A stretch of DNA of 64,000 bases from JAZDLX01 sp964538455 (lineage in GTDB: Bacteria; Electryoneota; Electryoneia; Electryoneales; Electryoneaceae), in contig CAZIDZ010000004.1 of assembly GCA_964538455.1 (NCBI GenBank), forward strand, positions 1 through 64,000, in the 5' to 3' direction. Below, one piece after another: positions 16,641-25,511 of this stretch. How positions within the stretch are numbered: the stretch's first letter is position 1; each line of letters begins with the position of its first letter. The translations under genes and the position numbers were made by a program. Under the pieces are notes generated by a model that saw only the letters and a list, made by a program, of their open reading frames with translations, was not told where the DNA came from and made no database searches.

Positions 16641-17042
16641 CTAACGTTTGTTTTTGTTATCGCTAATCGACGTTTTGTTTTTCCAGTCCGCCGCGTTGCG
16701 CAGAATCAGCTTGAGCTCATCGAGGTTCGCCGATTTCTCCAGAAAACCGAACACGCCTCTGCGAACAGCTTCGACCACCGTTGGAATCGAAGGCTGTTCG
16801 GACATCATCACGACCGGCAGCGACGGTTCTTTCATGCGTATCCACTCAAGCAGGACGAAATCCTCATGTTCGGGCCCGAGATCGAAATCGAGCAGGACGG
16901 CGGCAGGACGATCCGTGGTGATCTCTTCCTCCGCCTCCGCGGGTGAATGTGCAAGCACACAGTGGAAATCCGCCGCGAGCACCATCGCGAGATCGCCCGC
17001 GTAAACGGAATCGTCGTCAACGATGAGCAAGTGAGGTTTCAC
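16641..17042 (-). CDS. single-domain response regulator (receiver only)
   Basis: A 133-aa CheY-like protein. Asp9, Asp10 and Asp11 form the acidic pocket, Asp52 is the phosphorylation site (LLDFDLG), Ser81 is the switch residue and Lys103 completes the set. There is no output domain. The chosen GTG at 17042 has an AGGGA upstream and matches the receiver N-terminus; the open frame extends to 17147 without support. The receiver closely resembles the N-terminal receiver of the sigma-54 activator encoded just upstream, with the same Asp52/Lys103 spacing, suggesting duplication. It heads a two-gene unit with the lipoprotein gene and is placed to compete for phosphate from the same kinase. Confidence 0.85.
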   Translation of the reverse strand: MKPHLLIVDDDSVYAGDLAMVLAADFHCVLAHSPAEAEEEITTDRPAAVLLDFDLGPEHEDFVLLEWIRMKEPSLPVVMMSEQPSIPTVVEAVRRGVFGFLEKSANLDELKLILRNAADWKNKTSISDNKNKR

Positions 17043-17408
17043 TCGTTTCCCTTTCGGCTGCGTGAGGCGCTGCTCCCATGCACAGCTTTCGACGGACACC
17101 CGGACCGGGTTCCCGAATCCTGCCGTGCCGCCCGCTGACAACGACACTCGACCCGGCCGACAAACCGGATTCAGCTCTCCGCATGTCCGGTGTGCGCTTC
17201 GTTCAGGGTTCGTAAAGGCAAGGGATGTGCCAAGCGGGAGAGAATTTGCATCTTGCTTGTTTTAAAGAGGTTGCGTTCAAAGGGAAAGAAACAGAATGTC
17301 GCTCGTTCGGGCGACCTGATGCTCAACAAAGCGACAAATCCAGGGGGAGTGAAGCTTTGTGAAACAAGTTGAAGCGGTGAATCAGGCTGGTGACGTAGCG
17401 GAATGCTC
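17043..17408 (-). promoter_or_regulatory. 366-nt regulatory region with sigma-54 promoter
   Basis: Separates the sigma-54 activator gene from the receiver-lipoprotein unit on the same strand. Besides the promoter at 17218-17233 it has about 170 nt upstream of the promoter, enough room for enhancer sites. A small dyad TTGT-GAA-ACAA at 17357-17367 is one candidate. No coding sequence was recognised. About 160 nt of leader would precede the receiver start. Confidence 0.45.
17218..17233 (-). promoter_or_regulatory. sigma-54 (-24/-12) promoter
   Basis: Read on the minus strand, the site is TTGGCACATCCCTTGC. It has the invariant GG and GC with exactly 10 nt between them and matches the TGGCAC-N5-TTGC consensus without mismatch. 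Transcription would start near 17206 and run into the receiver and lipoprotein genes. A sigma-54 activator is encoded immediately upstream on the same strand. Confidence 0.75.
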
Positions 17409-18839
17409 TCAGGCCAAACCGCACCGTTTCATCATCCGGTACAGGTTGCTGCGGTTGATCCCCACTTCCCGCGCCGCCTCGGCGACATTGCCCTGATGCC
17501 GTTCCAGCAGGCGCCGCAGGAATGCGATTTCGACAGCGCGTCCCGCTTCCTGTTCAGCCTGTTTCCGCATCTCGTCCATCCCCTCCCAGTTTTCCGGGAT
17601 GGAGTGCGGTTCGGCCGGTTTGTCCAAGGCGGGAGCAAGCGCAGGAAAGCTTGCAGAAGCGACTGCCGGTGCGGAGGAGAGCACGCGCGGATTGAGCGCG
17701 CCCACGTCGATGATCTCGCCCGCCGTCATGATCGCGGCGCTTGTCACCACGTTGCGCAGCTCGCGGATGTTCCCCGGCCAGGAGTAGGCCCGGCACGCCG
17801 CAATCGCCTCGTCCGTGAACCGCTTCGGAGCGGTTTTCATCTCATGGCACGCAAGCAGCAGGAAATGGTCGATGAGCGTCGGAATGTCCGCTTTGCGGCC
17901 GCGAAGCGGTGGAACGTTGATCGTCAATGTCTCAAGGCGATAGAAGAGATCCGGGCGAAATGTCCCGGCCTTCATGTCCGCGTGCAGGTCCCGGTTGGTT
18001 GCGGCGATGACCCGGGCGTTGCTGGTGATCGAATGCACCCCCCCGACCCGTTCAAACTCCCGTGATTCGAGCACGCGCAGCAGTTTGCTCTGCGCGGCGG
18101 GGTCAAGTTCGCCGATCTCGTCGAAGAAGACGATCCCGTCGGCGGCTACTTCAAGTTTTCCGGGTTTCCGTTTCTGAGCTCCGGTGAAAGATCCGGCTTC
18201 GTGGCCGAAGAGTTCGCTCTCGATCAATTCGCGGGGGATCGCGGCGCAATTGACGGCGATAAACGGCCGGTCGGCACGGTCCGAGCGGAGATGAATCTGG
18301 CGCGCGACGAGCTCCTTTCCCGTCCCGCTCTCCCCGGTAATCAGCACCGTCTGCGAGTTGTTCGCGAAGAGGTCGATTTTCTGGCGGAGCGCCTGCACCG
18401 GCGGACTTTCGCCGGCGATGCGTCCGTACCCCTTGTGCAGCTCCTCGGCGAGCGATCGCGCCCGTTCGCGAATCTGTTTCCCGGAGATCGCCTTCTGCAA
18501 AAGCAACACGAGCTCGTCGGTGTGGGTCCGCTTGGAGATGTAGCTGAACGCTCCGCGGCGCATCGCTTCCACGGCGGTGTCAACGGACTCGTGGCCGGTG
18601 ATCATCACAATCGGCAGGTTTTCGTCCTCGGCGAGCATCCTGTCGAGCACATCAAGTCCGTTTTCGCTCGGACCGATCATCAGGTCAAGCAGCACCGCCG
18701 CGGGAGACTGTTCGCGCAGCACCTTGAGTCCCTCGCCGCCCGTGGCGGCGCTGACACAAGCGAATTCACTCTGCAGGACGAAGATCAGGTCCTGTGTGAA
18801 GGCGTCGTCATCGTCAACGATAAGAATCAGAGGCTTCAA
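17409..18839 (-). CDS. NtrC-family sigma-54-dependent response regulator
   Basis: A 476-aa transcription activator with a receiver (about residues 1-120; Asp52, Lys103), an AAA+ domain and a Fis-type helix-turn-helix at the C-terminus (about 440-476). The AAA+ domain shows Walker A GESGTGKE (169-176) and Walker B FFDEIGEL (about 238-245). The sigma-54 contact loop reads GSFTGA (216-221) instead of the usual GAFTGA; a Ser at this position is a conservative change. The start is TTG with GGGAG just upstream, and the gene overlaps the 3' end of the sensor kinase by 26 nt, so the two are translated together. Its likely target is the sigma-54 promoter directly downstream. Confidence 0.93.
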   Translation of the reverse strand: MKPLILIVDDDDAFTQDLIFVLQSEFACVSAATGGEGLKVLREQSPAAVLLDLMIGPSENGLDVLDRMLAEDENLPIVMITGHESVDTAVEAMRRGAFSYISKRTHTDELVLLLQKAISGKQIRERARSLAEELHKGYGRIAGESPPVQALRQKIDLFANNSQTVLITGESGTGKELVARQIHLRSDRADRPFIAVNCAAIPRELIESELFGHEAGSFTGAQKRKPGKLEVAADGIVFFDEIGELDPAAQSKLLRVLESREFERVGGVHSITSNARVIAATNRDLHADMKAGTFRPDLFYRLETLTINVPPLRGRKADIPTLIDHFLLLACHEMKTAPKRFTDEAIAACRAYSWPGNIRELRNVVTSAAIMTAGEIIDVGALNPRVLSSAPAVASASFPALAPALDKPAEPHSIPENWEGMDEMRKQAEQEAGRAVEIAFLRRLLERHQGNVAEAAREVGINRSNLYRMMKRCGLA

Positions 18840-21800
18840 AGTTCTCCCGGCCTTCGTTCAACTGGATGGTGAATGTTGTGCCCTGCCCCGGTCGGCTTTC
18901 CGTGACGAAGATATTACCGCCGACACGGGCGAGCAGGGTTCGCGCCTGCGCCAGACCGTGCCCCGTGCCGTCAGACCCGGACATTCCCTCTTCAAAGATG
19001 CGGTCCCACTCGTTTTCGGGAATGCCGCATCCGGTATCGCTCACATGCACGCGAATCCGTCCCGGAGTGGCCTCCACGTCAACGGCGATTCGCCTTTCCT
19101 CGGCGTCTTTCACGGCACGAACCGCGTTGCGCAGACAATTATCAAGAATATCCGCCAATTCCCAACCCCGAATCAAACCCCAAACCGGCCTCGCGTCCTG
19201 GTCTACGGACGGCGGAGGAACATCGGCTTCGGCAAACGCCGGCTCAAGTTCGCCGACAGTCTGGCGCACCACCTGGGGCACGTTGCAGGAGTAGCGCTGG
19301 TAGGCGGCATTGCGCAGCCGGCGAAGATTGTCGCGCAGCTGGTCCAGGGCGGATTTGAGCCGAGCCGCGATCCGGCCGCGCGAAGAGCTGTCGTGATTCG
19401 GCCAATTGTCGCGATCCGCGAGCAGAACGTTGATCGTGCCGCGGCACTCCTCCATCACCGCCACCGCAGCCGGAGCCATGCGTAGAGAGCCTGCCAGCTC
19501 CACGATGCGCCTCAGGTTCGGCTCCGTCATCCCCTGCCAGGTTTCCGCTCTGCGCCGCAATTGCTCCATCTGTTCCGGCGTGCCTGCCATGTCCTCCCGA
19601 AGAACGAATTCCCCAAGCCGCCGGATGGAGTCAAGATTACTCGACGCCCACGCGCCATGCGCAAAAACAAGCAGGGCCTGAAGCAGGTCGTCCCAGCTTC
19701 TCTCCCGTGCCAGCGCGCCGTGCCTGCTCATCCAGACCGAGAGCCCGAGGGTAAGAACCGCTATCGCTAGAACTGCTCCAGGCGGTGCGACGAAGCGAAG
19801 CGCGCCCTCGAGGCCCGACGTGAGCAGCACCATTAACCACCACACCGTCACGGTCCCCAACGCGAGAACGACCAGAAAGCGCGTGCTCCATTGGAAGCGC
19901 GTACTCCCGAACTGCAGAGTCGCTCCCAGCATCAGGATGCCGGCCAAAAAACCCAACAGATGGAATTGCACATTGCGCCGCTGCAGCAGTGCAACCGCTC
20001 TCGCCGGGAATAGAAATCCGGTCTGCACGATCGAGGGATAGTCCCGGACGAGCAGCCGCGACCCGGATGGAACACTGCGGAGCACCCGCGACTTTCCGCC
20101 ATAAAAACGGACGCGGAGATCCCATCGCCGGTCAGGTTGCAGACCGATCCGCGCCTTCTCCAACCCCTTTGCCGACAGCCCCCGGCTGCCTTCCACGGCA
20201 AGCTGGCCACACGCCGAAAGGGAATCGGATCGGTCAAGCGATCCCGCCGGATAGACGCGCCAGGCGGCGTGCAGGGCGGATGGATTGGAGCGGCTGGCGC
20301 GAAGATCGAGCGTGACCGTCCCCCCGTGTTCCTGCTGGTTCACCCAGAGAATATTGCTGCCGTCGCGCAGACCGAGCAGGTCGACATCGCCGTCAGCCTC
20401 CATGTCAAACGGCACAAAAGCGTTCACCGAGGGATGTTCAAGTCCCAACTCGCCCGCAGCCTCGTGAAATCCGGCGGGCGATCCCAGCAGTACATGGTTC
20501 ACCGACCCCGGCTGAGCCCCTCCGGCAACGAGCAAATCAGTCCAACCGTTCCCGTCCAGATCCGCGCATCGCAAATCGACGACGGCCGGCCGCGGCGGCA
20601 AGCCTGGCGGCAACCACCTGCGGCTGGCGTCGATGAACCTCCGATCCCCTGCGTTTTCGAAGAGCCTGAGGAAGCGGTCACCGTCGCAGAGCGCCAGATC
20701 GAGATCGCCGTCGTGATCGAAATCGAGGGCGACAGCGGCGTAGGTGGCGGTTGCCAAGGTGTCGGGCAAGGCTGCGGAATCCTCGCGGAATCCGTCGGGT
20801 CCGCCCCACAACAGCTTGTCGCGGATCCAGCGTGTCATCACCAGGGCGTCAAGCCAGCCGTCCCGATCCAGATCGGCGAAGAGATTCGCCTCGATCCAGC
20901 CGGAAACGGCCAGACCGATCCTGTTTTTGCTGTCCTGCGCGAAGCTCCCGAACCCACGGCCAAGCAACAACACATTCTTTCCCCGCCGATCGTCGCCGCT
21001 CCCGTAGTAGTAGCCGAGCACAATGTCAAGATGTCCGTCCCGATTGGCATCGACGAGGCTCAGATCGACGGGAGGATCGTAGGCGGGCGCATCGAACGGA
21101 ATCCGCCGCGGCGGTCCAAAGCGGTCGCGTCCTATGTTCAACATCGCCTCGAGCACCGTGCCGGATCCTTCGGCGCGGGTGAAGACGAGGTCGGTCAGCC
21201 CGTCGCCGTTGACGTCGCCGAAGGCGGCGTGGGTCGCGCCCCGAGTCGTCAGCAACCCGGCCGATCGTGTGATGTCCGAGTAGGGGCCTTGAGCGGAAGA
21301 AGCGGAGAAAAGCTGATTGTACGGCCTCGATCCGCCGTTGAGGACGAACAGTTCAGGATGGCTGTCGCCGTCGAGATCCGCGGGTGCTGCGCCGAGAGTT
21401 TTATCGCCAGGACTCCCCCCGATTCTCATCCGCGCGGAAAGTTCGTAAAAGAAAGCTCCTTTCCCCGGTACACCCGCCACCAGATCGCCGGCCTGTGTGA
21501 GCAGCAGGCTGGAGCCGTCGGCGAAGACATAGATGTCCCGCAACTGATCATAGGGCAGAGAGACCTGCTGCACGGAGGTTAGCGAAACACGGTAGAATAC
21601 GCCCGGCGAGAGGAAAATGAACGTCGAGTCTCCGGGTTCCATTCCAACCCAGCGTGCATTCTCCGCGCCGACCGGCCTCCACCGGCGGACACCGGATTCA
21701 CTCACTCTCCAGACGCTGCCGTTCGCGAGGGAAACGATCAACTCGCGGCCGAAAGGCTGCAAGCGGTCGATGTCCGAAGCTTCCTGCCCGGGAACATCAA

Positions 21801-22404
21801 TGAAGCTGTCCCCCGACGGGGTGCGGAGCACCAGGCCATCTCCGCGGAAAGCAAACCAGAGGCTGTCTTTTCCCTGCTGCGCCACGACGAGGACGTGATT
21901 CCGGGAGGGTACTTCGATCTTCCTCCAGAAACCCTTGTCGTGGTGGTAAAGTGAACCCCAGTCTCCGACCGCCCATTCCCCGCTTTCGGTTTCATAAAAC
22001 CTGGATACGGGGAGTTTCGCGCGGAGACCGTCGGGGATCCAGTGTCCTCCACTCAAACGGTAGACCCGGGTGTTGTATTCGGAATCGATGCAGAACGCCC
22101 TGATGATGCTGTCCGTGGAGCGCGAGTACTGAACCGTTCTCCAGCTTCCATCCGGCGGCTGGATCGGTGCCCGCCATCCCGCGGGATCGTGGATCCGGAG
22201 ACGAAGCTGAGTGTCGGAGAGTGCGAAGGTCGAGGTGGAGGCCGCCCAGAGGATTGTCCCATTCGCCTGGAACGGGAGATGCAGCGGATGCAGCCGGAGA
22301 TAGTCGGCGCGCGCACCCCCTGCAAGGTTCAATCCAGCGATCAGGCCGATAATGTACAGGAATCGTTTGTTCCGCAAGTGAACCGCTCGCATCGCCCGCG
22401 TCAT
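18814..22404 (-). CDS. FG-GAP/propeller hybrid sensor histidine kinase
   Basis: About 1196 aa. A signal anchor is followed by a propeller-like region (about 35-330) and then seven FG-GAP/VCBS-type Ca-binding repeats with motifs such as DLDGDSHPEL, DVNGDGLTDL, DANRDGHLDI and DLDRDGWLDA. An ASPIC/UnbV-like region comes next, then three TM helices and a cytoplasmic kinase part. The ATPase domain has an N-box NCLRNAVRAV, G1 DTGCGIP and G2 GHGLAQA. No standard H-box (H-E-x-x-x-P) is seen between the TMs and the ATPase domain; a His in FAHGAW is one candidate. The start is uncertain: ATG 22404 gives a good signal peptide, while a GTG at 22452 is also open. Cognate regulator: the overlapping sigma-54 activator. 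Confidence 0.85.
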   Translation of the reverse strand: MTRAMRAVHLRNKRFLYIIGLIAGLNLAGGARADYLRLHPLHLPFQANGTILWAASTSTFALSDTQLRLRIHDPAGWRAPIQPPDGSWRTVQYSRSTDSIIRAFCIDSEYNTRVYRLSGGHWIPDGLRAKLPVSRFYETESGEWAVGDWGSLYHHDKGFWRKIEVPSRNHVLVVAQQGKDSLWFAFRGDGLVLRTPSGDSFIDVPGQEASDIDRLQPFGRELIVSLANGSVWRVSESGVRRWRPVGAENARWVGMEPGDSTFIFLSPGVFYRVSLTSVQQVSLPYDQLRDIYVFADGSSLLLTQAGDLVAGVPGKGAFFYELSARMRIGGSPGDKTLGAAPADLDGDSHPELFVLNGGSRPYNQLFSASSAQGPYSDITRSAGLLTTRGATHAAFGDVNGDGLTDLVFTRAEGSGTVLEAMLNIGRDRFGPPRRIPFDAPAYDPPVDLSLVDANRDGHLDIVLGYYYGSGDDRRGKNVLLLGRGFGSFAQDSKNRIGLAVSGWIEANLFADLDRDGWLDALVMTRWIRDKLLWGGPDGFREDSAALPDTLATATYAAVALDFDHDGDLDLALCDGDRFLRLFENAGDRRFIDASRRWLPPGLPPRPAVVDLRCADLDGNGWTDLLVAGGAQPGSVNHVLLGSPAGFHEAAGELGLEHPSVNAFVPFDMEADGDVDLLGLRDGSNILWVNQQEHGGTVTLDLRASRSNPSALHAAWRVYPAGSLDRSDSLSACGQLAVEGSRGLSAKGLEKARIGLQPDRRWDLRVRFYGGKSRVLRSVPSGSRLLVRDYPSIVQTGFLFPARAVALLQRRNVQFHLLGFLAGILMLGATLQFGSTRFQWSTRFLVVLALGTVTVWWLMVLLTSGLEGALRFVAPPGAVLAIAVLTLGLSVWMSRHGALARERSWDDLLQALLVFAHGAWASSNLDSIRRLGEFVLREDMAGTPEQMEQLRRRAETWQGMTEPNLRRIVELAGSLRMAPAAVAVMEECRGTINVLLADRDNWPNHDSSSRGRIAARLKSALDQLRDNLRRLRNAAYQRYSCNVPQVVRQTVGELEPAFAEADVPPPSVDQDARPVWGLIRGWELADILDNCLRNAVRAVKDAEERRIAVDVEATPGRIRVHVSDTGCGIPENEWDRIFEEGMSGSDGTGHGLAQARTLLARVGGNIFVTESRPGQGTTFTIQLNEGRENFEASDSYR

Positions 22405-22590
22405 CCGTGGTACTGAAGTGAGAAGTTGGAGCTCCAGCCATCCAATTCCCACGCAAGATAGAGGCGACCGGCCGACCCTGCAAGCGGCGTTTCCCGGGGC
22501 TCCTGACCATGTCGCGCAACCGAAGTGGAAATCTCCACTGTTGAGTGCCTATTTTTGCCGAGCCGGGAGTATCAACAGGGAGATTTGTTC

Positions 22591-23931
22591 ATGTCCCGAG
22601 TGGCCCGCATTCTTCTGATAAGCGCCCTCATCCTGTTTCTTCTCATTTTCCTGGTCAGCAGGATTCACTTTGGACCGGGCCGTGTCGCACTGACCGACGA
22701 GCCGCCTCCCTCTCCGCGCTTTGTTACCACGGATGACGGCTGGGAGGCGTTGGAAAATTTAGATTTCAAAACCGCTCATGCGCTCGCTGGCAAGGCGCTG
22801 CCGCGCAGACTGGTGGACGCTGCGGAGGCGCTGAGCTGCTTCCGTTTCGACGAAGCGGACCGTCTCGCCTCTCCGCTGCTGACCTCCACAAACACACACG
22901 TCAGGCTCACTGCGCGCGACATCGTGGTCAACGCCCGGCTCGCGAACAGGGATTATCCCGCTGCGCTCGAAGCGATCCCGCCATACCCCGAGTTGACGGG
23001 CGATAACGTGACGAACACGGTCGATTCAACGAACCGGCTGCTGATCGAAGCGTGGAGCCGCGCCCCCGCGGAACAGTGGACCGTGCCGGACAGCGCGATC
23101 ACCCTGCCGATGAAATTAAACCTGTTCGGGCTCGCCTCGGTGCCTGTGCGGGTTAACGGAACCCCCGTTTGGTTCGCGGTCGATACAGGTGCGGATTTTA
23201 CCGTGATCACCGATGTGCTCGCTGACCGGCTGGGGATTCAACCCGCAACGGAAGAGACCGGGTCGTCCGGGACAGCGACGTCGAAAAAGGTGTCAGTTAA
23301 AGCCGCGGTGGTCCCATTCCTTGATGTGGGCAGGCTGGAGATCAAGAACCACAGGACTTACGTCCTGAACCAGGATGACCTCCGTTTCAAGCTTGGCCCG
23401 ATCACGGTGGCGAAAATCGAGGGCATCCTCGGCTGGAATTTCCTCCAGCACCTGCGGACGACGCTCGATTTCGAACAGAAACGGGTAATTTTCGAAAAAC
23501 CCTCCTCCCCTCTGCCCGACACGAGCTGCACCCTGTTCTGGACCGGCGTTTCGCAACCGCTGATCCGTCTCTGGGCGGACAACGGCACTCCACTGCTGCT
23601 CTTCCTGGACACCGGCGCCAACCACACCGACCTGTACAAGACCATTTACGACAAAGTGATCCTGGAAATCGCAGACTCAAAGGAAACCATGGTCGGCGGC
23701 GCGGGCGGGTTCGAGCGGCAGTCACGCGACGTGGTGAAAAACCTGCCGCTCTACGGAGGCGGAGTCCAGCTTCGCTTCAGGGAAATCACCGTCTCAACGC
23801 CCAACCACGGGCTGCGCTCCTTCGCCCGTGAGGACGGCGTCGCAGGCTACGACATCGCAGGAGGCGGAACGATGGTGCTCGACCCGACGGCAGGGGAATA
23901 CCGGCTGATGGCGCCTTCAGGAAAAGACTGA
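22591..23931 (+). CDS. membrane-anchored retropepsin-like aspartic protease with two DTG sites
   Basis: A 446-aa protein with one N-terminal TM helix (about 6-25) and a periplasmic body. About 150 helical residues are followed by two retropepsin-type domains with active-site motifs FAVDTGADFT (Asp near 197) and LFLDTGANHT (Asp near 340). Single retropepsin domains dimerise to bring two DTG loops together; here one chain provides both, as in pepsin. The ATG at 22591 has GGGAG 9 nt upstream, and a longer frame to 22525 lacks a ribosome-binding site. It is divergent from the FG-GAP kinase and convergent with the DASS transporter. Substrate unknown. Confidence 0.82.
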   Translation: MSRVARILLISALILFLLIFLVSRIHFGPGRVALTDEPPPSPRFVTTDDGWEALENLDFKTAHALAGKALPRRLVDAAEALSCFRFDEADRLASPLLTSTNTHVRLTARDIVVNARLANRDYPAALEAIPPYPELTGDNVTNTVDSTNRLLIEAWSRAPAEQWTVPDSAITLPMKLNLFGLASVPVRVNGTPVWFAVDTGADFTVITDVLADRLGIQPATEETGSSGTATSKKVSVKAAVVPFLDVGRLEIKNHRTYVLNQDDLRFKLGPITVAKIEGILGWNFLQHLRTTLDFEQKRVIFEKPSSPLPDTSCTLFWTGVSQPLIRLWADNGTPLLLFLDTGANHTDLYKTIYDKVILEIADSKETMVGGAGGFERQSRDVVKNLPLYGGGVQLRFREITVSTPNHGLRSFAREDGVAGYDIAGGGTMVLDPTAGEYRLMAPSGKD

Positions 23932-23939
23932 CCGCGACC

Positions 23940-25475
23940 TCAGGGCGTCGGCACTACCGCCGCGGGAGAATCCATCCAGGGCGGGTGTCCGGTCGGGGAA
24001 CCGCCGAAGGACGCCGGACCCACCAGGTGCAGCCAGAGGGCGATCACCACCACCGCAATCAGGTTCAGGACGACCCCGGTCTTTGCCATGTCGATGATCC
24101 TCAGCCGCCCGGTGCCGAAAACAATCGCGTTGGGCGGTGTCGCGACGGGCATCATGAACGCGCACGAGGCGCTGATCGTCGCCGGAACCATCAGGTAGAA
24201 CGGGTTGCGCGCCAAGGCCTTGGCCACCGCCGCGAGAATCGGAAGCACCATCTGCGTCGTCGCGGTGTTGGACGTGAACTCCGTGGTGAACATCATCGAG
24301 ATGGAAATGCCCACCGTCATCAGCATCGGGGGCAGCGTCGACAGACTCTGCAATTTGTCGCCGATCATCGCGGAGAGGCCGCTCTGGCTGATCGCTCCCG
24401 CGAGCGCGAAACCGCCGCCGAAAAGCAGCACGATTCCCCACGGCAGCTTTCTCGCGGTCGGCCAATCCATCAACGCTTCGCCGGGTTTCCGCGAGGGGAG
24501 AATGAACAGCAGCGAGGAGAGCACGATGGCGACGGTTCCATCCCCGATGTAATTGGGTTTGGGCAACAGGTGTGCCCACCCCTTCAGCGAAAACGGGCCG
24601 ATGCCGATGGATTCCCGTGTCACCCAAAGCACCGCAAGCGTGACAAAGACGGCAAGGACGAATTTCTCCTCGCGGCTGATCGGCCCCATCTCCTTCAGCT
24701 CCTTGCGGAAGATCTCACGCTCCCCAGCGCCCTTGACACCCCGCGCGTACATGCGGTAGAGCAGCGCGGACGCCACGACAAAAAGCAGCACGCTGATCGG
24801 AAGAGCGAACTCCATCCACTGCATGAAAGTGATTTCCGGCCCGTGTGGAAAGCTCATCGGAAACAGGCTTGCGAAGACGAGGTTCGGCGGAGTACCGACG
24901 AGGGTTGCGATTCCGCCGATGGACGCGGAGTAGGCGATGCCGAGCAGCAGCCCGATTGAGTAGCGCTTCATCGCTGCCTGGTCGACCATCGCGTCGTAGC
25001 GCACGAGCACAGCCATGGCGATGGGGATCATCATCATCGTGGCGGCGGTGTTGCTGATCCACATCGAGAGCAGCGCCGTCGCCGCCATGAAGCCGATCAG
25101 CGTTCTCGCCGGACCGGCGCCGGCCATCAGCAGTACACGCAACGCGATCCTGCGATGCAGGTTCCACTTTTCCATCGCCAGGGCGACGATAAAACCGCCG
25201 ACGAAGAGAAAGACAACGTCATTCGTGTACAGTCCCGCGACTTTTCCCGCCGGCAAAATCCCGAGCACCGGAAAAAAGGCGAGCGGCAGGAGCGATGTGA
25301 TCGCGAGAGGAACAGCTTCAGTCAACCACCAGGCCCCCATCCAGACAACGACCCCGGCGGTCGCCGATGCGGCGGCTGCCTCCGGGTTCGCGGGCATCAG
25401 AATCCACGTCACTACGGCAAGGGCAGGTCCAAGCGCCAGCTTGATACCCCCGATCGAGACAGCGCGCCGTGCCAT
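23940..25475 (-). CDS. DASS/SLC13-family sodium-dependent anion transporter
   Basis: A 511-aa inner-membrane protein with about 11-13 hydrophobic segments. It resembles divalent anion:sodium symporters (DASS, SLC13), which import dicarboxylates, sulfate or phosphate. Typical features include the SNT-A motif (ISNTAAT in the first half, TSNTATTQ in the second), matching the paired Na-binding SNT loops. The ATG at 25475 follows GGAGG with a 5-nt spacer. It is last in a minus-strand series after the methyltransferase, with a 36-nt gap. Which anion is carried cannot be read from the sequence. Confidence 0.9.
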   Translation of the reverse strand: MARRAVSIGGIKLALGPALAVVTWILMPANPEAAAASATAGVVVWMGAWWLTEAVPLAITSLLPLAFFPVLGILPAGKVAGLYTNDVVFLFVGGFIVALAMEKWNLHRRIALRVLLMAGAGPARTLIGFMAATALLSMWISNTAATMMMIPIAMAVLVRYDAMVDQAAMKRYSIGLLLGIAYSASIGGIATLVGTPPNLVFASLFPMSFPHGPEITFMQWMEFALPISVLLFVVASALLYRMYARGVKGAGEREIFRKELKEMGPISREEKFVLAVFVTLAVLWVTRESIGIGPFSLKGWAHLLPKPNYIGDGTVAIVLSSLLFILPSRKPGEALMDWPTARKLPWGIVLLFGGGFALAGAISQSGLSAMIGDKLQSLSTLPPMLMTVGISISMMFTTEFTSNTATTQMVLPILAAVAKALARNPFYLMVPATISASCAFMMPVATPPNAIVFGTGRLRIIDMAKTGVVLNLIAVVVIALWLHLVGPASFGGSPTGHPPWMDSPAAVVPTP

Positions 25476-25511
25476 TTGATCCTCCAACTGTCGTTCGCTA
25501 GCAAACCTACT

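Noticed and set aside
20137..21582. 481-aa plus-strand open frame
   Set aside because: Antisense to the FG-GAP repeat region; the repeats on the minus strand are unmistakable.
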